DNA of 64,000 bases from Thiosocius sp963753845 (GCA_963753845.1 CAVWEI010000032.1:1-64000); one strand, 5' to 3'. Shown: positions 1 to 9,790, numbered from the stretch's first letter. The notes: a model not told the origin generated them from the letters alone. Translations and numbers: made by a program.

Positions 1-3000
1 CGTCGACGGAATCGTATGGTGTGTAGGTGAACGAGCCGTCACCGTTCAGGGTCAGGCTCCCATGCAGCGGTCCCTCGACCAGGCTTGCGCTCAGTGGGTC
101 GGTGTCGGGGTCGCTGTCGACGCCGGCACCGGTGTTGTCGTTGATGACGTTGCCGTTGAGCGTGCCGCCCTCGGCGACCGCGTAGCTGTTGGTCGTCGCG
201 GTCGGCGCCTGGTTGAAGGTATACGCCATCACAAATGCATCGCGGTCGCCCAACGTGCCGAATGTCGTGGTCGAGCCCGACCAGCCGGTAGGTGCGCCAC
301 TGCTACCACCGACATAGGCCGTGCCGGTGGCCGCGTTCCATACCACGTCCTGGCCGCGGTCTTGATCGTCTCCGCCCATGAAGGTGGAATAGGTCAGGCT
401 GCTGCCGTCGGCCGAGAGTGTCGCAAAGAAGCCGTCGTTGGCGCCGGTCACGATGCGGTCGTATCCGTCGGGCGTGGTCGGGAACGAGGAATTGGCAAAG
501 CCCGTCACGTAGGCCACGCCGCTGTCGTCGACATCCACGCCAATCACGTAATCGAAGCCGCTGCCACCCAGGTAGGTGGAGTAGACGAACGAGGCGGCAC
601 CGCTGAGTGTAGGATCGATCTTGGTGACGAAACCGTCGTCACTGCCATTGTGGGTTGTATCGTAAGCGCCGGCGGTCGTTGGGATACCGCCGTCCGTGTC
701 GCCGCCGACGTAAATGTTGCCGGCGTTGTCGATAGCGACCGCCTCTGCCCAATCGGTGAGCGAGCCGCCAAGGTAGGTCGAATAAGTTACCGCGCTGCCG
801 CTGCTGTCAAAGCGGGTCACGAAGGCATCCACTCCTCCGCTGGAACTGGCTTGATAGGCGTTGAGCGTGGTCAGGTCCGTGGAATCGGTATAACCGGCGA
901 TGACGAAGGCACCCGTGCTGTCCACGGCGATCGTATTGGCATAGTCGACGCCGCTGCCACCAAAATAACTCGAGTAGAGCAGAGACGAGGCGCCGGTCTG
1001 GGAGGTATCGAACTTGGCGACAAAGGCGTCGCGCGTGCCGCCCAGCGTGCTGTCGTAGGCGTTAACCAGCGGCATGTCGGCGGAACGGGCGTCACCGGCG
1101 ATGTAGACATTGCCGGAAGCATCGAGCGCCAAATCATAGGCCGTGTCGGTCCAGGTCGCGTCGCTTCCACCGAAATACGTGGAATAGAGCAGGCTGTCAC
1201 CGGTGCTGTTCAGCTTCAACAGGAAGGCGTCGCCCGCGCCACTCAGGCTGGCTTGGTAGCCGTTTACCGTGGCCCAGTCCGAAGAGGTGGTACTGCCGGT
1301 AACGTAGGCGTTGCCACTTGCATCGACTGCGATCGACTGTCCGATGTCACTGCCGGTGCCGCCGATAAACGTCGAGTAGAGCAGTGTGCTGCCATCCGGA
1401 CTCAGCTTGGCGACGTAGACATCATAGCTTCCGCCACCGAATGTCTGATCATATGCCCCTGCCGTGGTGGGAAAATCGGTGGACCCGCAATACCCGGCGA
1501 TGTACACATTGCCCGAGTCGTCTGCCGCTATTCCCTCGACTGTGTCATAGCCCGTCCCACCGACAAAGGTCGTGTAGTCGAGGATCGGATCGATCACCAG
1601 CTCCCGGCTGGTGTCATAGTCACCCAGCGTGAAACCGATGCTGCCATCTCCGTGGATGACATAGGCGCTCTCGACCTCGGTCTGCGAGCCATCGTCGGCG
1701 GTCTGATAGCTGATCGGCGACTTGAAATAGGTCGCGTCGCCCTGTTCGTTCAGGACCAGGCGCAGCTCACCGGTCGCGCTGATCTCGGCATGCAGCACGC
1801 CATCGAAGCTCAGCCGTATCGCATCGGGATCGGTGCCTGGGTCGACGACGAAGTCATACTCGAGCTGACGCTGATTGCCGTAGTAGCGCAAGTCGATGCC
1901 GTCGTAGACATTTTCGTAATAGACGCTGGCAAAGTTGTCGACGTTGGTCTGCCAGTTCGACTCATCGTTGCCGATCAGGTAATTGCTGCTACTTGCAAGC
2001 TGATCCTGTCCGGCTACGTTCAGATCGGTGTTTGCATCGACCAGGTCCAGTCGGACCACGTGTTGGCTCTCGCTGCCACTGAGGACCATGACCGCGTCAC
2101 CATCGGTCAGGAAGACTGAGTAGCCATCCCCGCGCGACAGGAAGTCGACAGCCTCGTCCGTCTGACCTGCATTCTGCTCGAAGGCCAGAGACGTGCTGAG
2201 ATACTCGGCGGACACCTGTTCGGCGTCGAGTGTGCCGGTCCAGTCGCGCTGTATGACCTCACCGGCAAATACGTCGGTTTCGACCAGGCCGACGTGATAT
2301 TCGAGATCCCAATCTCCCCCCAGATCCGCGTGCCCGGTCAGGTCGTCGGAGGCGGCGACATCCGCCCGTGTGACCTCGGCCAGCGCCTCGATCAGCGCCT
2401 CGCCCTCGGCCGTCGCGGCGACGTCGCAACCGTAGATCAGGATGTCGCCCTCGGCGTCGAGCGCCCCGCCCCATTGGCTGAAGATCCCGGGTTCGCTCTG
2501 CAGTCGCGCGAGATCCAGGGTGTCGCCGCCGATCCGGATCGCCGCATCGCTGCCGTGGCTGATCAGGTGGATCGCACCCAGCCCATTGCGTGAAGCCAGG
2601 ATCTCGCTGATCTGGTCGATACCGCTGCGGTGCGGATCGAGCATGACCACGTCGAGGCGTGTACCGTCGTCACCGACTGCGCTGACGTCCGCCAGCAGTA
2701 ACTCGTAATCTGGGGTGCTCGGGTCGACGATGATCAGTTCACGGCGGGCATCTTCAGAAGATAGCTCGGATGACGGCAGCAGCACGTTGGGTTCTTCGGC
2801 AGGAACAACAGCCTCAACTTCCCGTGCCGACTCTGCTCCGCCGGCATCGACGTCGTTACTGGCCGACAGGAAGGCCTCTTCGGCCTGCGCCAGTATAAGG
2901 TCGAGATCCACATCCAGAGGATCATCCGGAGCGATATCGAGCGTATCCAGCCCGGGCAGATCCGCAGACATCATTATCCGCGGCTCCAGTGATTCGATCA

Positions 3001-3049
3001 CCACTGGTTTGCGCTTCTGCTTCTGTTTCAAACCCTTGTTCTTCGCCAT
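1..3049 (-). CDS. Giant LEPR-XLL / DUF4347 / SBBP-repeat surface protein (partial, C-terminus off the window)
   Basis: The reading frame is open from an ATG at 3049 to the window edge, giving the first 1016 residues of a larger protein. There is no classical signal peptide. A basic N-terminus (MAKNKGLKQKQKRK) is followed by IESLEPRIMMSADLPG, which matches the LEPR-XLL motif at the start of giant repetitive exported proteins. Next come a DUF4347-like domain (about 105-265, with HLISHGSD and DILIYGCDVA) and a domain beginning AFEQNAGQTDE (about 285). Many SBBP beta-propeller repeats follow (about 520-930; for example GNVYIAGYCGSTDFPTTAG). The last visible part is a cadherin/VCBS-like repeat (NGDGSFTYTP). 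An AGGGTGA Shine-Dalgarno-like site lies 7 bases upstream. Preceding genes on the same strand encode two HlyD fusions and an M50-HlyD protein, so I infer a secreted adhesin-like substrate of that system. The C-terminus is not visible, so any secretion signal there is unknown. Confidence 0.85.
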   Translation of the reverse strand, partial: MAKNKGLKQKQKRKPVVIESLEPRIMMSADLPGLDTLDIAPDDPLDVDLDLILAQAEEAFLSASNDVDAGGAESAREVEAVVPAEEPNVLLPSSELSSEDARRELIIVDPSTPDYELLLADVSAVGDDGTRLDVVMLDPHRSGIDQISEILASRNGLGAIHLISHGSDAAIRIGGDTLDLARLQSEPGIFSQWGGALDAEGDILIYGCDVAATAEGEALIEALAEVTRADVAASDDLTGHADLGGDWDLEYHVGLVETDVFAGEVIQRDWTGTLDAEQVSAEYLSTSLAFEQNAGQTDEAVDFLSRGDGYSVFLTDGDAVMVLSGSESQHVVRLDLVDANTDLNVAGQDQLASSSNYLIGNDESNWQTNVDNFASVYYENVYDGIDLRYYGNQRQLEYDFVVDPGTDPDAIRLSFDGVLHAEISATGELRLVLNEQGDATYFKSPISYQTADDGSQTEVESAYVIHGDGSIGFTLGDYDTSRELVIDPILDYTTFVGGTGYDTVEGIAADDSGNVYIAGYCGSTDFPTTAGAYDQTFGGGSYDVYVAKLSPDGSTLLYSTFIGGTGSDIGQSIAVDASGNAYVTGSTTSSDWATVNGYQASLSGAGDAFLLKLNSTGDSLLYSTYFGGSDATWTDTAYDLALDASGNVYIAGDARSADMPLVNAYDSTLGGTRDAFVAKFDTSQTGASSLLYSSYFGGSGVDYANTIAVDSTGAFVIAGYTDSTDLTTLNAYQASSSGGVDAFVTRFDSSGSAVTYSTYLGGSLTDWAEAVAIDNAGNIYVGGDTDGGIPTTAGAYDTTHNGSDDGFVTKIDPTLSGAASFVYSTYLGGSGFDYVIGVDVDDSGVAYVTGFANSSFPTTPDGYDRIVTGANDGFFATLSADGSSLTYSTFMGGDDQDRGQDVVWNAATGTAYVGGSSGAPTGWSGSTTTFGTLGDRDAFVMAYTFNQAPTATTNSYAVAEGGTLNGNVINDNTGAGVDSDPDTDPLSASLVEGPLHGSLTLNGDGSFTYTPYDSVD

Positions 3050-3260
3050 GCAAAATCACCCTGGAGGACACTTTTCCGAGCAACGACAAACGTGCCTCCC
3101 ACGAGCGGACGCACAATCTCTCAGTTGTTAGCGGCGATGTGCCTGAGTGCTTGACGAGAACTGGATTCGCGGGAAGGGAACGATTGTCCCGACTGAATGC
3201 ATTGCGGGACCGATTCGCCAATGTTGAGCGCAGCGCTCAATATGCAACGCAGGACGAATC
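3050..3260. other. Upstream region of the LEPR-XLL gene
   Basis: About 210 bases without a gene lie upstream of the giant-protein start. I see one short perfect palindrome at 3224-3240 (TTGAGCGC-A-GCGCTCAA) and no promoter strong enough to call. The region joins the REP-like array that starts at 3261. Confidence 0.5.
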
Positions 3261-3490
3261 CATAGGGCAGGCTGTGCCTGCCATCGTCGGGCATAGCCCG
3301 ACCTACGTGATGGAAAATCGTCGATGACATTGAAATGGCCGGCACTTTCGTAGGGCGGGTTTCACCCGCCGAATGAACGTCGGGCGTAGCCCGACCTACA
3401 TGGTGATCGGTATCGAGCATGTCGCAACATACGACGGCTTCGTAGGGCCGGCTTCGCCGGCCGAACAATGTCGGGCACAGCCCGACCTAC
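3261..3490. repeat. REP/BIME-like palindromic repeat array (three units)
   Basis: Three related units occur at about 3261-3310, 3348-3402 and 3440-3490. Each has two short palindromes. The first is TAGGGCxGGxxxxxCCxGCC-like: at 3348 GTAGGGCGGGTTTCACCCGC, at 3440 GTAGGGCCGGCTTCGCCGGC, and at 3263 a variant TAGGGCAGGCTGTGCCTGCC. The second is GTCGGGCxxAGCCCGACCTA. The array fills the gap between two minus-strand genes and ends two bases before the TAG of the HlyD-SPOR gene. REP-like elements of this kind are usually dispersed in a genome and can act as transcript-end stabilisers or targets of RAYT transposases; neither role can be tested here. Confidence 0.75.
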
Positions 3491-3492
3491 TT

Positions 3493-5298
3493 CTATCGGC
3501 CGGCAAGGTGATTGCAGAAACTGTGGGTGAACTCGTTACCGGATTCTGGGACTGGGAGATCGGCCAGCAGGCTACCGTCGGCTTCAGACTTTGCACCACG
3601 GATGACCAGGAAGTGTTGTGAAACCTTCTTGTTCCATGGCAACAGCTCGGCTGTGAAGCCCTTTTTCGCCAGTTTATCGACCTCTCTTTGCGCGATCCTC
3701 TCTTTGTTGTACAAGCCAAGGGACACGCGCAGCTCTCCGCTCTTTTTCCTCGGCACATAGTAATCGGTGAAGCCCGCCGCTTGCAGTCTCTCGACCAACG
3801 CCAGCGCCTCGGCACGGTTGGGCAGGATAGCTGAAGCAATCATGTAGCCCGACGGTATGGATGCCGGAACGGATTTGATGTCGACATAGAGACCTGCCCG
3901 GCGTAGCGCCACAACCTTCTTGGTGGCCTGCATTTCATCCGTGTAAGGGCCTGCAAGGCGACACGCGGGCAACGCCTTTACCGGCTCGACGTGTTTGGTC
4001 TCTTCTTTGGCCACCACCGATGAGGCCTTGGCAACTGGCGGTACCGCGGCCGCCTTTGCTGCGCTGGGGGGCACGGCTGGCGCTGCGACCTTGGCGATAT
4101 TCATCTTCCCTTGCGTGGGTTTGGTATCGCTTCTCACGATGCGCTCAACAGGCTTGACTGCGACGGGCGCAGACTTTGCCACCCTTGGCACGACCGGTTT
4201 TTCCAATTGCTTAGGTGTCGAGGCTGCCTTGCTGACTTCGGCGATATATGCCTGGCGTTCGATCTTTCCGGCTTGGCTTTTCGCTGCACGCTGGATCGGC
4301 GTAAACCCAGCCGGCAGCTGTACAGCCGTTTTCTGTTCCACCGGCTTTTCGGCAACAACCGGCTTTTTGATCGCCGGCTCATCGGAAATATCGGCCACGG
4401 TTTCTGCGGGCCCCGAATCGATGACTTCAACGGTTGTCTCTTCCACCGGCGTCACCGGGGCTTCGACCAGCTGCATGCGACAGCGCAGGCCGGCCGGGAT
4501 CTTGTGATCGGGATTGGGCATGGTCAGGCGGACACCGAAGGTGCCGCTGGCAACATCGGCAACCTGGTCGACACGGTTCACCGTCGCGTGCCAGCTCTCC
4601 CCTTTCACGTTATCGGACCAGACTTCGGCATGCATGCCGTCGTGGATCGTACCCAGCCGCTCGACCGGCACAATGACTTCCACGTGCAGGGGGTCAATCT
4701 GGGCGACCCGCGCCACCGGCTGGTCTTCGACGTATTCACCGATCACCTTGAAACGATCCATCACCACGCCGTCGATCGGGCTCTTGATGGTACGACGATT
4801 GAGAATCTTCTGTGCGCGCAGCATTTCCAGCTGGGCCAGATCCTGGTTGTCAAGCGCCTGGCGCAGTTGAATCTGTGCCAGACGGGACTCGGTCTCGCGC
4901 TGATCCATGTCGTTGGTGGAGATCGCCTTGCGACTGAACAGATCCTTGGTGCGCTTGTTCTGGCGCTGACCGAAGGCGGCATTGACGCGTCGCAAATCGG
5001 CCTCTGCGGTGAGCGCGGCGCGCGCCTTTGCCAGGTCCAGAGCAGCGCTCTCGACCGACGACTCCAGTTCGGCGACTACATCACCCGCTTTGACGAAGTC
5101 GCTGCGATCAACCTGAACCTTGCTCAGAATTCCCGGCACACCGCTGCCGAGGTCGGCGACCACACTGGGGTTGATCACGCAGTCCAGGGGGTCTATCGCG
5201 GCGTCATGCTTTTCCACGGCCGCAACGGAAACCGACAACGTCAACAGGGTTGCCAACAATAAACAACTCAAATTTGAGGAGAGGCGGGTATCGTTCAC
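3493..5298 (-). CDS. HlyD-family periplasmic adaptor with C-terminal SPOR domains
   Basis: The 601-aa protein begins with an apparent signal peptide (LSCLLLATLLTLSVSVAAVE). A membrane-fusion core follows: a lipoyl-like half (about 45-75, IPGILSKVQVDRSDFVKAGD), a coiled-coil hairpin (about 80-170), the second lipoyl half (IKSPIDGVVMDRF) and a beta-barrel (about 195-275). Residues about 280-440 form a Pro/Ala/Lys-rich linker. Residues about 445-590 contain SPOR-type repeats (SGYMIASAILPNRAEALALV and SQHFLVIRGA), which in other proteins bind denuded peptidoglycan. The start is GTG, and its Shine-Dalgarno site is weak. It lies between the M50-HlyD gene and the giant LEPR-XLL gene, which suggests it is the adaptor of that export pathway, tethered to the cell wall. 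No outer-membrane TolC-like partner is in view. Confidence 0.8.
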   Translation of the reverse strand: MNDTRLSSNLSCLLLATLLTLSVSVAAVEKHDAAIDPLDCVINPSVVADLGSGVPGILSKVQVDRSDFVKAGDVVAELESSVESAALDLAKARAALTAEADLRRVNAAFGQRQNKRTKDLFSRKAISTNDMDQRETESRLAQIQLRQALDNQDLAQLEMLRAQKILNRRTIKSPIDGVVMDRFKVIGEYVEDQPVARVAQIDPLHVEVIVPVERLGTIHDGMHAEVWSDNVKGESWHATVNRVDQVADVASGTFGVRLTMPNPDHKIPAGLRCRMQLVEAPVTPVEETTVEVIDSGPAETVADISDEPAIKKPVVAEKPVEQKTAVQLPAGFTPIQRAAKSQAGKIERQAYIAEVSKAASTPKQLEKPVVPRVAKSAPVAVKPVERIVRSDTKPTQGKMNIAKVAAPAVPPSAAKAAAVPPVAKASSVVAKEETKHVEPVKALPACRLAGPYTDEMQATKKVVALRRAGLYVDIKSVPASIPSGYMIASAILPNRAEALALVERLQAAGFTDYYVPRKKSGELRVSLGLYNKERIAQREVDKLAKKGFTAELLPWNKKVSQHFLVIRGAKSEADGSLLADLPVPESGNEFTHSFCNHLAGR

Positions 5299-5456
5299 GA
5301 TGGCACGGAAGACCTTTTTTTCGTTGGACTCAACTTGAACTGTTTAACGGACAAGGGGAGGGAAGCTTTAGATGCCTAGCCCCAAAATGGCGTTTTTGAA
5401 GAAGGAAAGGTGCACAAGCAGCTTCGGTAGGAACGTCGTTCTCGAAGCCCGGGCGA

Positions 5457-7604
5457 TCAGACCTTCAACTGACTCAGCAGCAGCTGCTGCAGGCTGCGCG
5501 ACCACTGGCGCCAAAGCGGTTCGGTACCGTGTGCGAGACGGACATAGGCGCGCCCGCCGATGCCCGTGGTCCGGGTGCCTTCCGGCAGCGCCAGGTCGAA
5601 CTGAAACAGCTTGCTCACCGCGGTAAGCCCGGTCCCGTCGCGTGTATCGACCGCGATATCACCGCCACCCATGGCACCCAATGCGGCACTGGGTAGTTCG
5701 GTGCTGCCGGCAGGCACTTCACGCAGTAGCGTGGCGTGTAGCGGCTTGGCCATGTTGTCTGCCAGGACGACCTCGGCAGAAACCGGCCTCGATCTCAACA
5801 GGCCCACGCGGTCCTGGTTCACGACGGCACGCACGATCGGGCGTTCTTCCTGGATGACATAACCCAGCACGTCACCCTGTCGGATGTAATGTCCGCGCGA
5901 TTCATGCGGGTCATGTGCATAGAAACGCCCGGCGACGGCGCTGCGGACCTCGAGAGACGCAATACGCTCGTCCAGCTGTTTCAGTTCGGCGGTAGCCGCC
6001 TCGATGTCATCGACGACCATGGCACCACGTACACGGCTTTCCTCGCGTTCCGCGAGCTCCTGCGTGTGCAGCTCTCGCAAGCGAGCCTGCAGAACGGCAC
6101 GTCTGGCAGCGAGTTCCCTGTCTTCCAGACGAATCAGCAGATCACCGGCTGCAACCTCGGTACCGGATGTCGCCACCACATCCGCCACAAAACCGTCGGC
6201 GCCACTCAGTACCCGCGCCTTGTCATCGAGCCAGACCACTCCTTCGGCCCGGGTGATCAGGGGTGCAGGCACAAGCAAAAGGCCACCGATCAGCACGACG
6301 AGCACGCCGAGGATCACGAACCCACGCACCCGTCGCGCCTCCATGCGCTGACTGGAGAACAGAAAGCGCAGTGAAAAATAGAGAGGCTTGAACACCTGCA
6401 TCAGGATCGCCCAGGCGGCCAGCACCACACCGACGATCAGAAACTCGCCGGCCAGATAGAGTGCTATCCCGACCAGGACAAAAAGACGATAGACCGGCGC
6501 GGCCAGGCCATAAATCGCAAACCAGCGGCGTTCGCCGTGCGCAGTCGACGGCGAGCGGGCATCCGGCAGGCCAAGTAGATATCTCTGAATGAGATAGAGA
6601 TAGAAGCGGCTCGACCGGGACGCCAGATTGGGTATCTCGATCAGGTCCTCCAGCACGTAATAGCCGTCGAAGCGCAGGAGCGGGTTGCCGTTGAACAGCA
6701 GCGTGGATATGCCCCCGACCAGCGCGACATTCAGTGCCAGATCGCGCACCAGGCCGGGCTCCACAATCAACCAGACCATTATCCCGAGGGCCGCGAGAAA
6801 CAGTTCGACCAGGATACCGGCCGCACCCACCATCGCACGCCTGCGCTTGTCACGAAACGCCCAGGCCGCGGAGGCATCGACGTAAGGCACTGGCATGAAC
6901 ACCAGCAGATTGATGCCGGTCTCGTGAACTTCCCCGCCCCAGGCCTTCACCGCGAGCCCGTGACCGAGTTCATGAAGCGCCTTGATGATCGGGAAAAGAA
7001 TCCAGAAGATCAGTACCTCCGAGGTACTTAGTGTCTTGGCACCAATGGCCGCCGCCAGTTCCGAGCCGTTCGCCAGCGCCAGCAGGACAGCAAGGCCCAC
7101 AACGACCAGCCAGACCCAGGCTGCGGTCCAGGAAAACAGCACGCGAGCCAGGGGGGCGAGGCGATCGAGCAGGCGGTTGGGATCGAACAGCGGGATGCGC
7201 AGTGCCAGCGGATTGCTCAGGGCGCGCCGTTTGCGAAACCGTTGTGACTTATTGTAGCGGTCGAGTAGATCCTGCGTGACCATCGGCAGGCCGCCACGCA
7301 GGACCTCGGCGGCGTGCAGTTGCGCAAATATCTGTAGAACTTCGTCCTGCTCGAGGACGTCGTCCGGGTCGCGGCCCAGGTTGGCCAGTTCAAGGATTTC
7401 CTGCACCGTAAGGTCGCCGTCGAGTCTGCCCAGCACCTCGTATGCGGTTGCATTGAACCGGGTAAAGCGACCGGCCGATTCGTCGTGCAGCAGGTACCAG
7501 CGCTCGCCGCGATATACCTGGGCCAGCACCCGCACATGTTTGCGCAGACTCGGTCGAAGCTGGGCGACATGTTGCCAAAGCCCTGCGTTTTGCGCCGTCG
7601 TCAT
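5457..7604 (-). CDS. PqqD-like / M50 zinc metalloprotease / HlyD fusion membrane protein
   Basis: The 715-aa protein has three parts. The N-terminus (about 15-110) resembles PqqD-type peptide-binding domains (RGERWYLLHDESAGRFTRF). A polytopic M50 site-2-protease-like domain (about 155-465) has HELGH at 211-215 and the second ligand motif LLRFDGYYVLEDL. A single helix then leads to a HlyD-like periplasmic domain (about 495-700; LSGADGFVADVVATSGTEVA and a coiled coil). An ATG at 7604 gives a start 27 bases after the upstream stop; an in-frame start at 7688 would add 28 residues and overlap the upstream gene by 58 bases, so I prefer 7604. Such M50-HlyD proteins are known beside exported giant proteins. 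The protease could process or gate the substrate, but this is inference. Confidence 0.85.
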   Translation of the reverse strand: MTTAQNAGLWQHVAQLRPSLRKHVRVLAQVYRGERWYLLHDESAGRFTRFNATAYEVLGRLDGDLTVQEILELANLGRDPDDVLEQDEVLQIFAQLHAAEVLRGGLPMVTQDLLDRYNKSQRFRKRRALSNPLALRIPLFDPNRLLDRLAPLARVLFSWTAAWVWLVVVGLAVLLALANGSELAAAIGAKTLSTSEVLIFWILFPIIKALHELGHGLAVKAWGGEVHETGINLLVFMPVPYVDASAAWAFRDKRRRAMVGAAGILVELFLAALGIMVWLIVEPGLVRDLALNVALVGGISTLLFNGNPLLRFDGYYVLEDLIEIPNLASRSSRFYLYLIQRYLLGLPDARSPSTAHGERRWFAIYGLAAPVYRLFVLVGIALYLAGEFLIVGVVLAAWAILMQVFKPLYFSLRFLFSSQRMEARRVRGFVILGVLVVLIGGLLLVPAPLITRAEGVVWLDDKARVLSGADGFVADVVATSGTEVAAGDLLIRLEDRELAARRAVLQARLRELHTQELAEREESRVRGAMVVDDIEAATAELKQLDERIASLEVRSAVAGRFYAHDPHESRGHYIRQGDVLGYVIQEERPIVRAVVNQDRVGLLRSRPVSAEVVLADNMAKPLHATLLREVPAGSTELPSAALGAMGGGDIAVDTRDGTGLTAVSKLFQFDLALPEGTRTTGIGGRAYVRLAHGTEPLWRQWSRSLQQLLLSQLKV

Positions 7605-7630
7605 GCGGGGCAATCCGTCACGTTCATGGC

Positions 7631-9541
7631 TCAGATTCCCAGCGACCAGAACCAGAGGCGCAGCCGGTCGAGTAGCGAAGAGGTCCATACCGTCAACAGG
7701 CTTGCACGCCCGACCACGATCTTGGCCACACCCTGCATCCCCGGGCGCAGGCCCCCGGGCGTGGTCTCAAGCTCGCCCTCTACCCGGAAGTGGTTACTGC
7801 CCTGGTCAGCCGAGGCCACCGGAAAGATCCTTGATATACGCAGGGGTATGATCTCATCGGGCATGCCGGTCAGACGCAGGCTCGCCTGCTGGCCCGCTTC
7901 AATCGCCGCCACATCATGCTCATCCACCTCGAGGGTTACGTGGTAGCCCTCGCTGGGGACAATCTCAAACAGCAGCTGACCGCGCTCGACCGGCGCACCC
8001 AGCGCACGGCTGAGATCACCACTGACAATCACGCCTGCAAAGGGCGCGCGCAGTTGGGTTCGTGCAAGCTGCTCATCGACCAGTCGCAGCTGGGCCTCCG
8101 CCTGGGCGATGCGCGCAGACATCATGCTGACCTTGGCGCGGTCGCGGACCGCCAATGCCTGCTGATACTCCTTGCTGTGTTTGTCACGCTCACTCGACCA
8201 TTTTTCGTGTTCGAGCAACAGATCGCGGTCATCGAGAACGGCCAGCACCTGGCCCTCCTCGACATGGTCTCCGGCTCGTGCATTGGCGCTGGAAAGATAG
8301 CCGGCAAATGGCGCGACAACCGCCTGCTGCAACGCCCCTTCCACCGAGGAGACGGCTGAAATCCGATGATCGGTCTGGATCAGCGTGAGCATGCAGAACA
8401 CCAGAAGGCCGGCCGCGGCCATGCCCTTCAGTTTCAGGTGTCCGGCACCGAACAGTCGGCCAAGCCACCCGGTCAAAGTCTGCGCGGATCGACCCCACCC
8501 GGAGCGGGCCTCGCGTTGTTTGAGGTGAACCAGTGGCCCCACGCGGTCGGCGATACCTGCAAGCAGATCCACAGCGATCTCGTCGAACCCGTTGTTACGG
8601 TCCCGGATCAGTATGAGGGCTCCGACCGATTCACCCTCGGCCTTCAACGGCAGGGTGCAGACCGAACTATTCCCGTACGCGCTCAGCAGCTGCTCATGCG
8701 CCTGGATCGGCACCTTGCCCTGGCCGGATCCCGCCGGCAGGACGATTCTTTCTCCCTGATCGAGGCATTCCTCCATGGCAAACTCAAGCTGCCCGATTTG
8801 AGAGACGCGCCGATCGAACTGCAGCTGATTCGAAATCGACAGCACGCGCACCTGCAGGCCGACCCAGGTTCCCAGGGCCACGTGCGAGCAATCGAGGCGT
8901 TCCGCGAGAAAGTTGCACAGCTCGTGACCGACGACGGCCAGGGGCAGGTCACGCGAAACCAGGCTGACCGCCTTCAACGCGGCGACCGAGGCCGCACTGC
9001 GTTCCGCGGTTTCGTTGTTTACCGCGTTTTCCAGCCAGACCATTCCCCATTGCAGCAGCTGCAATACCGCCTGGCGCTGTGATTCTGAACGGATCGCCAG
9101 CGCCAGGGTCACGGCGCCGACGATCTCTTCGCCCCTGAACAGCGGGTAGGCGACAAAATCCGCGACCTCGGCACCGGGCAGCTCGTTTGCCGAATCCTTT
9201 TGCATGACCCGGGTGCCGCTGCTGATCGCCTGTTCGGCCATACGACGCAGCGCGGTGGAGTCGAATTCCTGATCCGGCCAGACCGCGGTCGGGCTGAATC
9301 CGCCGTATCCGGCGCTGCGGATCAGGAACACGGCCCCGCAGTGCACACCCGAGACCATGCGGCATTGCCAATCCAGCCAGTGATCGACCGGTGTCAATGG
9401 GCTTTTGGGCTCTGATCGAGGCTTGTCCTTCGCCGCCGGACCGGCGGCAATACGTATATCCGGGACCTCCCCGCGGGCATGTACCGACGCCCCGGGAAGG
9501 TCGATCGAAACAGCAGCAGAACCGGCAGTTGTAGCGGACAT
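7631..9541 (-). CDS. GAF-domain protein fused to a HlyD-type adaptor
   Basis: This is about 636 aa from the ATG at 9541. An in-frame ATG at 9547 and a TTG at 9559 are alternatives, and none has a clear Shine-Dalgarno site. Numbering from 9559, residues about 55-185 and 205-345 look like two GAF domains (for example FVAYPLFRGEEIVGAVTLAL and CTLPLKAEGESVGALILIRD). A single transmembrane helix follows at about 378-396 (MAAAGLLVFCMLTLI). The C-terminal 240 residues are a HlyD adaptor with split lipoyl halves (VVAPFAGYLSSANARAGDHV and TQLRAPFAGVIVSGDL) around a coiled coil. The topology places the GAF domains in the cytoplasm and the adaptor in the periplasm. The gene lies 26 bases upstream of the M50-HlyD gene and is probably co-transcribed. 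The GAF part may sense a ligand and control export, which is inference. Confidence 0.82.
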   Translation of the reverse strand: MSATTAGSAAVSIDLPGASVHARGEVPDIRIAAGPAAKDKPRSEPKSPLTPVDHWLDWQCRMVSGVHCGAVFLIRSAGYGGFSPTAVWPDQEFDSTALRRMAEQAISSGTRVMQKDSANELPGAEVADFVAYPLFRGEEIVGAVTLALAIRSESQRQAVLQLLQWGMVWLENAVNNETAERSAASVAALKAVSLVSRDLPLAVVGHELCNFLAERLDCSHVALGTWVGLQVRVLSISNQLQFDRRVSQIGQLEFAMEECLDQGERIVLPAGSGQGKVPIQAHEQLLSAYGNSSVCTLPLKAEGESVGALILIRDRNNGFDEIAVDLLAGIADRVGPLVHLKQREARSGWGRSAQTLTGWLGRLFGAGHLKLKGMAAAGLLVFCMLTLIQTDHRISAVSSVEGALQQAVVAPFAGYLSSANARAGDHVEEGQVLAVLDDRDLLLEHEKWSSERDKHSKEYQQALAVRDRAKVSMMSARIAQAEAQLRLVDEQLARTQLRAPFAGVIVSGDLSRALGAPVERGQLLFEIVPSEGYHVTLEVDEHDVAAIEAGQQASLRLTGMPDEIIPLRISRIFPVASADQGSNHFRVEGELETTPGGLRPGMQGVAKIVVGRASLLTVWTSSLLDRLRLWFWSLGI

Positions 9542-9790
9542 AGGCATCCAGGCTTTCAATTACGCACAGGAGATAACGGCCAGCGCACGTTTTTCTTGAC
9601 ACCGGAGGGGGCGCACCACAGCCTGACGGGACGAACCAATCGATGCCGGTCTGGCGGTCCTTTGGGAAGGAAAAGCTTGTGGGCGATGCGGACGGAATCC
9701 GGTTCCTGCGGAGGGTCCCCTCCAACCGGAATCTGGTTATTCAATCAGGAATTGCAGCACGATCGCAATCGCAGGGCCGCCGGACGGCGG

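Noticed and set aside
62..2119. 685-residue open frame on the plus strand
   Set aside because: It is antisense to the LEPR-XLL gene, which has recognisable DUF4347 and SBBP motifs; the plus frame is repetitive Val/Gly/Ala-rich and is open only because of codon bias.
4111..5262. 383-residue plus-strand frame
   Set aside because: Antisense to the HlyD-SPOR gene, with no recognisable domain.
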